From positions 1 to 64,000 of the forward strand of contig JAJVIK010000018.1 of the NCBI GenBank assembly GCA_022072055.1: 64,000 nt of DNA, given 5' to 3'. The stretch is from a bacterium. Its GTDB lineage: Bacteria; Hinthialibacterota; Hinthialibacteria; OLB16. The notes under the pieces are model-generated. The model had not been told where the DNA came from. It was given only the letters and a program-made list of their open reading frames with translations, and ran no database searches. A program made the position numbers and the translations under genes. Positions 7,906-15,969 of the stretch are shown one piece after another (position 1 is the first letter of the stretch; each line of letters opens with the position of its first letter).

Positions 7906-9066
7906 ATGGCACGCGCCGCCACATCGGTCCTATTGATCATCCTGATGGGTCTTGTCGTTCTCGGTCTGGTGCTCCGGGAAAGCCCGCCCGTTCCCAGCTG
8001 GAACCCACATCTCCAGGGGGCCTCGGCCAGCACGGTGAGCGGGGTGCGAATGGACCGTTCCACCTGGCTCTCGCCGGAGGGGAACCGAGTCTGGATCCTG
8101 GCCCGGATCGGGATCACCAGCCCCCGCGAAGAGGCGATTCTGATCGACCTCGGAAACAATCAGGCCCTCGGCTCGGCCACCGGCGGAATCCCGCTCGGGT
8201 GGCTCGGCGACACGGTGGTGTTGTTCTACAGCGAGGGGGGGCGCGACCCGCTGCTCAAGAAGTTCGCCCGCAAGCTCGGCGGGAACCTGAGCCGACGGCG
8301 CTTCACCTGCTTTTACCGCATCGACCTGGCTTCCGGCGAGTCCAACCTGATCGCGGAGGTCGAGGTCGGAGTGGGGATGGATTTCTGCGCGCTGTCTCCG
8401 GATCGCAAAAATCTGGTGGCCACTTGGGGACCCGCCGACTGCCGCGAGCTCACCCTTTCCCCCGGAAGCGAACCCAAACGAGTGGAGGAGAAATATGTCT
8501 GGGCCCCCTGCTTCCTCGAAAACGACCGCTATCTGTTCGTGGGCGAGACCGCCATCCAATCCCGTAAGCTGGGCGGGGCGAAATCCGAGCGGTTCTCGCA
8601 GCCGCTGCTCAGGGAGATTCGCGACGCGATCAAGCTCAAGGGGACTCCGAGCATCGAGATCTGCGGACGGATCGGGAATGAGGCGCTGGTGGTGGACCAT
8701 GTTCCCGACGGCAACCGGGACCGTTTGCTTAAGCTGGACGAACGCACCAGCCTGCTGCGGGAGATCACCGGGATGCGGCCCAGTCGGACGCTTCCCAGCT
8801 TCAGCTCGGATGGACGCTACATGGTCTACCAGGGCAACGCCTTTGACCGCAACAATGACACGGTGTTCTTCCAGGACATCGCGGAGGGGTCCGAGGCGCA
8901 AGTCCTCGTGGAGGGGGTTTCGGGGCAGATGTATGAGGCCGACCCGGTGTGCCTTCCGGGCGACCGGGTCCTTTACATCCACCGCGGAACCGAGTTGCGC
9001 TCGCTGGCTGTGAACGAGGGCGAGGAGAGCGCTTCCCTGCACTGGCCCGAATCGATCCTGCCGTAG
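7906..9066 (+). CDS. Membrane-anchored protein, possible TolB/WD40-like beta-propeller
   Basis: An unrecognised 386-residue protein. It has one N-terminal membrane segment (ATSVLLIILMGLVVLGLVL, about residues 4-22) and then a largely beta-predicted extracytoplasmic part. Repeated units of the type ALSPDRKNLVATW and FSSDGRYMVYQGN suggest a TolB-like propeller that reads out per-blade SPDG motifs. I use the ATG at 7906, which follows GGGGGAGAGG; a TTG one codon earlier is possible. It starts a three-gene plus-strand set with the proteins at 9170 and 11055, divergent from galU. A short GC palindrome (9068-9081) follows the stop. No function can be assigned. Confidence 0.6.
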   Translation: MARAATSVLLIILMGLVVLGLVLRESPPVPSWNPHLQGASASTVSGVRMDRSTWLSPEGNRVWILARIGITSPREEAILIDLGNNQALGSATGGIPLGWLGDTVVLFYSEGGRDPLLKKFARKLGGNLSRRRFTCFYRIDLASGESNLIAEVEVGVGMDFCALSPDRKNLVATWGPADCRELTLSPGSEPKRVEEKYVWAPCFLENDRYLFVGETAIQSRKLGGAKSERFSQPLLREIRDAIKLKGTPSIEICGRIGNEALVVDHVPDGNRDRLLKLDERTSLLREITGMRPSRTLPSFSSDGRYMVYQGNAFDRNNDTVFFQDIAEGSEAQVLVEGVSGQMYEADPVCLPGDRVLYIHRGTELRSLAVNEGEESASLHWPESILP

Positions 9067-9169
9067 GTCCCCGCGCGGGGATGTGAAAGTTCCAAGCCGG
9101 CGGGTTATGATTCCGCGAGTTCGGTCCCAAAGAGAAGTCCGCGCCACAGCCCCAATGAAGGAGATCCCA

Positions 9170-11050
9170 ATGATCCGGAATCGCGGGTTCCATCTTGTTC
9201 CTGTCTGCTTCGGTCTGATGCTCAGCCTGGCCGCGTCGGTGAAGGCTCGGGAATGCCCCTACGAGGGCTTTCCGGATGGTGTCCTGGCCGGCTTTTCCAT
9301 GGAAAGCTGGGATGCTTACGCGCGGCTGTATGGCGCGGACAAGCTGGCGGAGACGCTTCACCAAACCCTTGTCGAGGAGGTCGCGCCCGCGATTCTGAAG
9401 GTCGCCGAGGCGACCGGTCCGATCCAAGATCTGCCCTCCAAATTGGAGGAACTCCGGGACAAGGTGGATTGGGAGTTTGTTGGGAAATGCGGCATCGCCG
9501 TGGGGATCAGTCTCGGCAAGGAGAATCTCCCGACCTTCACGCTCCGCCTTTCCGCGCCAAGCGGAGAGGGAGAACGTCTGTTTTCGGCCCTGGCCGGGGG
9601 GGTCGCGCACATCGCCTCGGCCGCGACCGCCGAATTGAGCTGGAAGGTCGAGGGAAACAGTGGCGCGCTCCGCCTTGCCTTGGGCGCGCAGGGCGAGGAG
9701 GCCACATCGGAGGTCAAGGCTCCCGTGCTGCTCTCCCTGGTCAGGCGGGAGGATCAGGTGTGGGTTCGTCCGATGGGCGCCTCCGACACGGCCGAGCAAA
9801 GCAGTCCGTGCGCCGATCCGGCCATCGGGAGCCTATGGGAAAAGCTCCCGGAACCGTGCGTGGCCACCGCCCTGGTGGATCTCTCGGGGATCGCCCGTCA
9901 CTTGAACGAGCTGATCGATTTCCTTGAGTCCGAGGAGAAGTGGGAATCCTCTCTGATTCTCGATCCGACCCTTGAGTCGCTCTTCACCGAGGATGTGGAG
10001 ACCCTCGAGAAGCTGCGCGAGGTGGAGAAGGACTTCGATTCCATGACCCCGACCGTGGAAAGCGGGGTCGCCAAGGTTCTTCGTCGCCTGGTGGAAATCC
10101 TCGGCGATCAGGGGTGTGTCGTGGCGGGGCTGGGGCCCCAGGGGACCGCGGTCCAATCCACGACCCTGTGGCAACCGCGCGCAGGCGGGGCCCACGCGGA
10201 CCTGTTCAAGTGTGAACCGCTCTCGTCGAGGTTTCTTGGATTCCTTTCGACCTCATGGAAGGAGGTCAGCGTCTTCAGCCTCCCGGACCTTGCCCGGATC
10301 CACCGCTTGATTGTGGACTTGCTCAAAGAGCTCCCGGATTCCGAGGAGAGCTTCCGCACGCTCGATGAGCTCGAGAAGGAGTATGAGTTCTCGATCGAGC
10401 GGGACCTGATCCCCGCGTTCGGGAGGGAGGGGGTGTATGTGACTCGCGCCAAGCCCAAGGGGACTCCCGCGTTTCAGCTTTCGGCCTCCGGCTTCCAGCT
10501 TGCGCTTGCGATTGGAGATGTTTCCGCCGCGCGGCGGACCGTGGCCGCGCTTGAGAGGTTGCTCGCGAGCGGCGGCATGGTTGGTTCGGCGAGCTTTGTG
10601 GGGGACATGACCTGCTCGGTCCTGGATGCCGGGCTGATGGGGAAGGCTTCCTGGATTCTGCTTGAGGAGGCGCGGGTCTTTATGTTCACCTCGGGCGATT
10701 CGCGCGATCAGATCCTCGAGTTCGTGGACCTGCTCAAGAACCCGCGCGCGGCCACGCTGGCCGAGCACCCCGACTGGGGGGCCCTTTCCGCGATCTGGAG
10801 CAAGCAACCCACCGATGTCAGCCTGATCGATGTTTCCCAGATCTGGAAGGAAGCCGAGGAGGATATCAAAGGGGCGCGAATGATGCTCTCTATGATGGGG
10901 GAGGTGGGGACCGTGGCGGTCCCGATGCTTCAGCTTGTCCTTCGGGCCATGCAAGCGCTCGAGGCGCCCAGCTGGGGTTTTACCGTTGCCTCGGATGAGG
11001 GGGAATTGCGAATCAGCAAGACTCTTCTCCTGTACCCCTCGGAGCAATAA
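9170..11050 (+). CDS. Secreted protein of unknown function
   Basis: A 626-residue protein with a clear signal peptide (FHLVPVCFGLMLSLAASVKA, cut about residue 25). The mature part is acidic, alternating helices and strands with no motif I recognise. Phrases such as SVFSLPDLARIHRLIVDLL and LALAIGDVSAARRTVAALER recall DUF3352-type exported proteins of Planctomycetes, but only loosely. I chose the ATG at 9170 because AAGGAG precedes it by seven bases and the signal peptide begins there; the open frame extends 29 codons further upstream without a site. The next gene starts four bases after its stop, so the two are probably co-translated. Confidence 0.65.
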   Translation: MIRNRGFHLVPVCFGLMLSLAASVKARECPYEGFPDGVLAGFSMESWDAYARLYGADKLAETLHQTLVEEVAPAILKVAEATGPIQDLPSKLEELRDKVDWEFVGKCGIAVGISLGKENLPTFTLRLSAPSGEGERLFSALAGGVAHIASAATAELSWKVEGNSGALRLALGAQGEEATSEVKAPVLLSLVRREDQVWVRPMGASDTAEQSSPCADPAIGSLWEKLPEPCVATALVDLSGIARHLNELIDFLESEEKWESSLILDPTLESLFTEDVETLEKLREVEKDFDSMTPTVESGVAKVLRRLVEILGDQGCVVAGLGPQGTAVQSTTLWQPRAGGAHADLFKCEPLSSRFLGFLSTSWKEVSVFSLPDLARIHRLIVDLLKELPDSEESFRTLDELEKEYEFSIERDLIPAFGREGVYVTRAKPKGTPAFQLSASGFQLALAIGDVSAARRTVAALERLLASGGMVGSASFVGDMTCSVLDAGLMGKASWILLEEARVFMFTSGDSRDQILEFVDLLKNPRAATLAEHPDWGALSAIWSKQPTDVSLIDVSQIWKEAEEDIKGARMMLSMMGEVGTVAVPMLQLVLRAMQALEAPSWGFTVASDEGELRISKTLLLYPSEQ

Positions 11051-11054
11051 CGGG

Positions 11055-11495
11055 ATGATTGTGGAGCGGTTTCAGTTTGGCGGCGGGGAGTCCTTCACCG
11101 CGCGCCCCCGAACGGCGCGAGCCCTGCGAAGGGGCCTCCGATCCGCGCTCGGGATCGGTCTTGTACTCCTTTGCATGCTCAAGGGGGGTCCCGGGTGGTC
11201 GCAATCGCATGTCCCTTTCGCGGACCGGGGGACCGGCCAAAAGGTCGCGCTGGTTGCGGGGGCGGGCGCCTGTTCGGTGCTCTACACCCCGGCGAAGGCG
11301 ATCTATGCCACGGGCGGCGCGATTGCCGGGAGTCTGGTGTTCCTGATGTCGGCGGGACAAAGCTCGGCGGCGGCGGGGCGAATCTTCGACCGCACCGGGC
11401 GCGGCGATTGGTATGTCCATCCGGACCACCTCACCGGGGTGCGTCCCCTGCACTTTCGTGGCGAGACAGTGGGGCCTCCCGGAACCGCTTGGTAG
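11055..11495 (+). CDS. Small predicted membrane protein of unknown function
   Basis: A 146-residue protein with two hydrophobic segments: ALGIGLVLLCMLKGGPGW (about residues 31-48) and a Gly/Ala-rich pair KVALVAGAGACSVLYTPAKA followed by IYATGGAIAGSLVFLMSAG (about 63-101), then a short polar tail containing DRTGRGDWYVHPDHLTG. It follows the secreted protein at 9170 with a four-base gap, which argues for a joint function. A hairpin shared with the end of ispH follows. I do not recognise a family. Confidence 0.55.
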   Translation: MIVERFQFGGGESFTARPRTARALRRGLRSALGIGLVLLCMLKGGPGWSQSHVPFADRGTGQKVALVAGAGACSVLYTPAKAIYATGGAIAGSLVFLMSAGQSSAAAGRIFDRTGRGDWYVHPDHLTGVRPLHFRGETVGPPGTAW

Positions 11496-11500
11496 TCCGA

Positions 11501-11525
11501 AGCGCGGGAACCACGAACCCGCGCT
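11501..11525. terminator. Hairpin between convergent genes
   Basis: AGCGCGGG (11501-11508) pairs perfectly with CCCGCGCT (11518-11525) around a nine-base loop. It lies between the gene ending at 11495 and the stop of ispH at 11524, so it can serve both strands, although no long T run follows. Confidence 0.5.
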
Positions 11526-12768
11526 AAAGCTGGGATGGGGCGAACCCCGCCGGGACCAGCGAATCCACATCCACCCCCTTCAGCTTGAGGACCGTGGCAA
11601 TGACCTCCCCGATGACCTGATTGGGAGTGGAAGCTCCGGCGGTGAATCCGATCCGGCGGAAGCCCTCGGGCAGCCAGTGTTCCGTCACCGAAAGCGTGTC
11701 CGCGAAAGGGCGCTTGTGGCGGATCCGTTCGGCGCCCTCGATCCGGGAGACCTCATCGATATGGAAGGTCGGGCAGTGCTCCGCGCCGATCTCGCAAAGG
11801 TGCCCGGTGTTGCTGCTGTTGAAGCCTCCGACCACGATCATCAAGTCCAGGCCGCTCTGGGCCAGCTCAATCACCGCATCCTGGCGTTCCTGGGTGGCGG
11901 AACAGATGGTGTCGAACGAGAGGAACCGCTTGGAGGCTTCGTCCTGGCCGTATCTCCGGATCATGGATTCCTCAATGCGTCTGGCGATGGCGAGGGATTC
12001 GGAGCTGAGCATGGTGGTCTGATTGGCAACCCCGACTTTGGCCAGGTGCAGGTCGGGGTCGAAGCCCTTCGAGGAGGACTTGGCGAAGGTGGCGAGAAAC
12101 GATCCCCGGTTTCCGCGCCCCTCGATGTAGGCGCAAACAGTCTCGGCTTCCGCCATGTCCTTGACCACCAGATATTTGGCCCCTTCCTCGGATTCCGCGC
12201 GGGAGCTCGTGGCAATGGTTTCCTCATGGTCGTATTTGCCGTGGATGATCGAGGTGTAGCCCTCGCGGGCGTAGCGCTCCACACGTCGCCAGACATTCGC
12301 CACCGAGCCGCAAGTGGTGTCCACCAGGATGCAGCCGGTTGCCTGCAGGCGCGCGAGCAAGCTCTTGCTCACCCCAAAGGCGGGCAGTAGGACCACATCC
12401 GCGGGCTCGAGAGTCTCCAGGGGATTTTCTCCGCCGTATTGGCCGGTTAGGAAGCGGATTCCGAGCTCGGCCAGCCGCCGGTTCACACGCGGGTTGTGAA
12501 TGATCTCGGCGGTCAGGAACAGGCGACGGTCGGGAAACCGCTTGCGGGTCTCGTAGGCGTAATCCACCGCGCGGTCCACTCCATAGCAGAAGCCGAACTC
12601 GCGCGCGAGCAGGATTTCCACCTGGGGGGTCAGGATGCGATAGTCGTTTGCTTCCAGGAAGTCGATCAGAAGGCTGTCGTAGTCGCTTTTGAGCTCACCG
12701 ATCACTTCGGCCTTGAGCCCGAATCCGCGCTTGTAGATCGGAATGGCGTCGATCAGTTTCTCGACCAT
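11524..12768 (-). CDS. ispH: 4-hydroxy-3-methylbut-2-enyl diphosphate reductase
   Basis: The last enzyme of the MEP isoprenoid pathway, an iron-sulfur reductase giving IPP and DMAPP. It is the long form (414 residues) found in cyanobacteria and some other phyla. The three cluster cysteines are visible in REFGFCYGVDRAV, LVDTTCGSVANVW and FDTICSATQERQ. The histidine motif EIIHNPRVN and HGKYDHEET are present. An ATG at 12789 is also in frame, but a TATACT -10 box at 12792-12797 would start the transcript inside that codon, while the ATG at 12768 has GAAGGA about nine bases before it. I therefore prefer 12768; both give the full catalytic core. Confidence 0.93.
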   Translation of the reverse strand: MVEKLIDAIPIYKRGFGLKAEVIGELKSDYDSLLIDFLEANDYRILTPQVEILLAREFGFCYGVDRAVDYAYETRKRFPDRRLFLTAEIIHNPRVNRRLAELGIRFLTGQYGGENPLETLEPADVVLLPAFGVSKSLLARLQATGCILVDTTCGSVANVWRRVERYAREGYTSIIHGKYDHEETIATSSRAESEEGAKYLVVKDMAEAETVCAYIEGRGNRGSFLATFAKSSSKGFDPDLHLAKVGVANQTTMLSSESLAIARRIEESMIRRYGQDEASKRFLSFDTICSATQERQDAVIELAQSGLDLMIVVGGFNSSNTGHLCEIGAEHCPTFHIDEVSRIEGAERIRHKRPFADTLSVTEHWLPEGFRRIGFTAGASTPNQVIGEVIATVLKLKGVDVDSLVPAGFAPSQL

Positions 12769-12791
12769 GGGGGCGTGTCCTTCGGCCATTG

Positions 12792-12820
12792 AGTATACTG
12801 GAGGAGCGGGCGGAGTTTAA
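12792..12820 (-). promoter_or_regulatory. Probable ispH promoter
   Basis: On the minus strand TATACT (12797-12792) is preceded at 17 bases by a weak TTAAAC (12820-12815). The expected start point near 12785 lies just downstream of the first possible ispH ATG, which decides in favour of the internal start at 12768. Confidence 0.45.
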
Positions 12821-14208
12821 GGGAGACTGTTCGCGGAGGCTCGTTGCACCCCGGCGCGAAGCGCGACCGCCAGCCCAAGGCTGCTCCAGAACGCGATGTC
12901 GATCTCATCGCTCGGGCCGAGGTTGTTCACAAAGGCGTGGACCAGGAACACAACCATCATGCTCTCCAGACCGAGCGCGAGGGCGCGAAGCCAGGGGTCC
13001 TCCCCCGCGAGCCGGAACAGCCGATGGGTCTCCAGAAAGAACATCGCGACCAGAAACCCGAAAGCGACCAGGCCGACCACTCCGAGTTCGGCCAGGATTT
13101 CCAGATAGAGGTTGTGCGCCCCCATGTGAAGTTTTCCTTCGTATGAGAAAGTGTAGTAGATGTGGCTGAAATACAGGTCCGGGTAGCAGCCATATCCCGC
13201 GCCGAGAATCGGGGCCGAGAGCCACATCGATATCGCCGCCATCCACCGGTCGATCCGGCTCTCGTTGGCGACATAGCGGATGTCGAAGAGGGTTTGCCAG
13301 CGCTCCTTGAGCAGCGGAGCGAGCTCCAGCATCGCCACGGCCAGAATTCCGAGTAGAGCGACCGCCAGAAACGCGAGGGCGAAACGCGCGCTCAAGCCGG
13401 CGCGCTGCCTGGAGAGGAGAAACAGCACCAAGACCGCGAGTCCGATCCAGGCGCCCCGGACAAAGGTGAACAGGATCGCCACCCCAAGCAGTCCCAGATA
13501 TGCGGCCAGTTGGCTCCTTCCGGGGATGGGCTGAGTCAGCGCGCCCAGCGCAAAGGCCGCCGGGAAGCACAGGAACGCGGCATAGATGCAGTGATTGCCA
13601 AAGAACGGGTGGGCGATATCCTGATAGATGGCGATTCCCTCGATGAATTGGGTGTAGAACCCATACAGGGCCAACGCCAAGGTGCTTGCCACAATCACCC
13701 GGAAGGGAACTTTCAAGTCACTCGGTTCGCGGATCGCCATCTGGGTGAGAATGTAACCGCCAAGGAACGCCGATCCGGTCCGGGCGAGCGCTTTGAGGGT
13801 CACGAAGGGAATCTCGCTCCTCGCGAGCGAGACGCACAGGACCGCGATGTAGATTCCGGCGGCCAGATGGAGCGGAGAGACCGTGAAGCGGATAGCGCCG
13901 ATTCGCAGGACCGCGATCACCACGGCCAGTGCGGCGAGGGGTGTAAGCAGTTCGGTGGGGATCACCAAATTGTTCCCGGCCCCAAGCAGATCGTGGATCT
14001 CCACCGAGAAGGGGAGCGCGGCGATCAGCAGCAGCCACAGCCATCGTGGGCGGCAGGCCAACCAGACCCCTCCAGCCAGCCCGGCGACTCCCGCCAGCGC
14101 GAGGGGATGGGGTCCGAGATAGACAAGCCCCACGGCCAGCAGGATGGAGAGGCCCGCCGCGCCGAGGAGAATGGAGTTGGGAGGGGTTTGCAGGCTTGCG
14201 CCCTTCAT
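12817..14208 (-). CDS. O-antigen ligase-like (WaaL/Wzy-type) membrane protein
   Basis: About 463 residues with roughly ten to twelve hydrophobic segments and one large periplasmic loop in the C-terminal third (from about LAPLLKERWQTLFDIRYVAN to HMGAHNLYLEILAELGVVGL). The loop ends in the family hallmark H-N-x-Y/L-x-E, here GAHNLYLEILAELG. Members join O-antigen or similar polymers to lipid carriers at the outer face of the inner membrane. I use the ATG at 14208 rather than 14226, since the latter would overlap the divergent tilS start. The genes are only six bases apart head to head, so each promoter must lie within the other gene. Confidence 0.8.
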   Translation of the reverse strand: MKGASLQTPPNSILLGAAGLSILLAVGLVYLGPHPLALAGVAGLAGGVWLACRPRWLWLLLIAALPFSVEIHDLLGAGNNLVIPTELLTPLAALAVVIAVLRIGAIRFTVSPLHLAAGIYIAVLCVSLARSEIPFVTLKALARTGSAFLGGYILTQMAIREPSDLKVPFRVIVASTLALALYGFYTQFIEGIAIYQDIAHPFFGNHCIYAAFLCFPAAFALGALTQPIPGRSQLAAYLGLLGVAILFTFVRGAWIGLAVLVLFLLSRQRAGLSARFALAFLAVALLGILAVAMLELAPLLKERWQTLFDIRYVANESRIDRWMAAISMWLSAPILGAGYGCYPDLYFSHIYYTFSYEGKLHMGAHNLYLEILAELGVVGLVAFGFLVAMFFLETHRLFRLAGEDPWLRALALGLESMMVVFLVHAFVNNLGPSDEIDIAFWSSLGLAVALRAGVQRASANSLP

Positions 14209-14214
14209 GGAACC

Positions 14215-15303
14215 ATGATGCCACAAGCGGACCCAATCTGTTCACCCACCGCGCTGGAGAGCGCCTTCCGGCGTGAACTGGAGCAACTCTGGCCGGAAGG
14301 GGCCTCGCGAAGGTTGCTGCTCGCCGCTTCGGGCGGTCCGGATTCCACGGCCCTTGCCTGGCTTTGCCACAACCTGCTCGGAGAGTGCCTGGAGGGGCTG
14401 GTCCTCGCGCACTTTCACCACCACCTGCGAGGCGAGGAGGCGGATGAGGATGAAGCCTTTGTGCGCGCGCTCGCCTTGATGCTCAAGGTGCCCTACCGCC
14501 GTGGGGATTGGGTTCGACACCCCGATGAGCGCCTCCCCCGCGAGGACCGTAACCTGCAGGCCGGGGCGAGACACGCCCGGTATGCGTTCCTCGTTCAAAC
14601 CGCGCTGGAGTTGGGCATCCCGGTTGTGGCCACCGGGCATCAGCGCGACGATCAGATCGAGACCATCCTGCTGAACCTCGCGCGCGGTGGCGGGGATGGG
14701 GCCTACCGAGGAATCCGCGAGCGGTTGCCGCGGAAGGGGGTCTGGATTCTGCGCCCCCTGTTGCCCTTCTCCCGCGCGGACCTTCGCTCGTATCTGGATC
14801 GCGCCGGACATGGATATCGGATCGATTCGAGCAACGCCTCCGCCAAATACACTCGCAACCGTCTGCGCCTGGAGCGCATCCCGATCCAGGCCGAGGCGGA
14901 CCCCGACTTTCCTGAGGGACTCCTGGAGAGGCACGCGCGCGCAAGACACGCGGAGTCTTTGGCGAGTGAGGCCCTTGTGGCTCTGCGCGCGAGGGGACTC
15001 CGGGAATCGGGGCGTTGGGTTCTGCCCAGAAATTCCTTCGGACCGGAGCACGGGGAAACACGTTTCCTCTGCCTGCGTGAACTGCTTCGGGAGCTCCTGC
15101 CGGAGGACACCGGATGGTATCCGATCCGGCGCGCCCCCCTCAGGCGGCTGTTTGCGCTCCTCGACAGCGGTGGACAGGGGGTGGTCAACCTCCCCAAGGG
15201 GATCCGCGCGGAGGTCAGGGAAAGGACACTCACCTTGGAAAACGGATGGCGGGTTTGTTGCCCGGCCCCAGCCAAGCCGGATGAACCCGAAGTGGGAGGA
15301 TGA
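14215..15303 (+). CDS. tilS: tRNA(Ile)-lysidine synthase
   Basis: A 362-residue enzyme that adds lysine to C34 of the AUA-reading tRNA-Ile, using ATP. The P-loop of the PP-ATPase fold is SGGPDST near residues 40-46. NLQAGARHARYAFL and GHQRDDQIETILLNLARGGG are the TilS-specific segments, and NASAKYTRNRLRLERIP follows. It is shorter than the E. coli enzyme, with a reduced C-terminal region. Start: ATG 14215 or the adjacent 14218; no Shine-Dalgarno is seen. The open frame runs far upstream through the opposite gene, but those codons are not part of the protein. Confidence 0.92.
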   Translation: MMPQADPICSPTALESAFRRELEQLWPEGASRRLLLAASGGPDSTALAWLCHNLLGECLEGLVLAHFHHHLRGEEADEDEAFVRALALMLKVPYRRGDWVRHPDERLPREDRNLQAGARHARYAFLVQTALELGIPVVATGHQRDDQIETILLNLARGGGDGAYRGIRERLPRKGVWILRPLLPFSRADLRSYLDRAGHGYRIDSSNASAKYTRNRLRLERIPIQAEADPDFPEGLLERHARARHAESLASEALVALRARGLRESGRWVLPRNSFGPEHGETRFLCLRELLRELLPEDTGWYPIRRAPLRRLFALLDSGGQGVVNLPKGIRAEVRERTLTLENGWRVCCPAPAKPDEPEVGG

Positions 15304-15315
15304 GCCGCGCGAGGG

Positions 15316-15969
15316 CTACACGAAGTGGAGCTCGCCGAAGAATTTCGGTTGATGGAAATCGGGAGTCACGGTGTCCACCGGAGCCCAGGTTCCCCAGTGA
15401 GGTTCCTTCACCGACTCGGCGCATTTGTTGAAGTTGGCCCGCCAGACTGTCCCGCTTCCGGGCGCCGGAGTTCCCGAATATCGGTGGAGGAGCTCGAAGG
15501 GGATGGCGGCGGCGAGGAACCAGTGTTTGAGGGATTCATCCTGAAGGTCCACCGGTTTCTTGTAAGAGCATTCCCGCCGCACCGCGAGCAGGTCGCCGCG
15601 AGGGACCGCGACCCGCCCCTCGCGGCCATGACCGACCGCAAGGAGCAGCTTCCCCAGACAGTTGAATTCAAAGTTGAAATAGCTCGCCGAGAGGTCGGAA
15701 CTCGGGCTCACGAAGAGTTCCACGCAATTGTCCTTCCACACCTCGCTCTGGTCTTCCGTGTGCTCGGCATGGACATACTTTTCCGTGCAATCGAACCGCG
15801 CGTACAGGTTGGTGGGATCGTACAGGAGGCGGACCTCGGTCACCGGTCGCGGGTTGTGGGTGGTCCAGGGGAAGTGGGCGATGAGGGCGACTTCGGCGGC
15901 GGCCCAGCCCTCGATTTCGCGGAAGGATCCAATTACGGAGCTCGCTCTTGGGCGGATATGGTAATTCAT
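15316..15969 (-). CDS. Carbohydrate-binding family 9-like (CBM9-like) protein
   Basis: A 217-residue single-domain protein with the CBM9-like jelly-roll pattern: TEVRLLYDPTNLYARFDCTE, then VWKDNCVELFVSPSSD, FNFEFNCLGKLL and the ending WAPVDTVTPDFHQPKFFGEL. Stand-alone CBM9-like proteins bind sugar chains or their reducing ends. No signal peptide is evident. Its ATG overlaps the stop of the heparinase-like gene by four bases, so it is the last cistron of the operon that begins at 23634 and probably acts on the same polysaccharide. Confidence 0.8.
   Translation of the reverse strand: MNYHIRPRASSVIGSFREIEGWAAAEVALIAHFPWTTHNPRPVTEVRLLYDPTNLYARFDCTEKYVHAEHTEDQSEVWKDNCVELFVSPSSDLSASYFNFEFNCLGKLLLAVGHGREGRVAVPRGDLLAVRRECSYKKPVDLQDESLKHWFLAAAIPFELLHRYSGTPAPGSGTVWRANFNKCAESVKEPHWGTWAPVDTVTPDFHQPKFFGELHFV

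Noticed and set aside
7930-9147. Long minus-strand open frame opposite the propeller-like gene
   Set aside because: Its composition is that of an antisense shadow, and the plus-strand frame has a membrane anchor, binding site and repeated SPDG-type units.
12290-12310. Cysteine-containing segment considered as a possible separate redox gene
   Set aside because: It is the DTTCGSV cluster motif of IspH.
13510-14214. Upstream extension of the tilS frame by more than 230 codons
   Set aside because: It lies opposite the O-antigen ligase-like gene, has low-complexity composition and no family resemblance; TilS homology begins after 14215.
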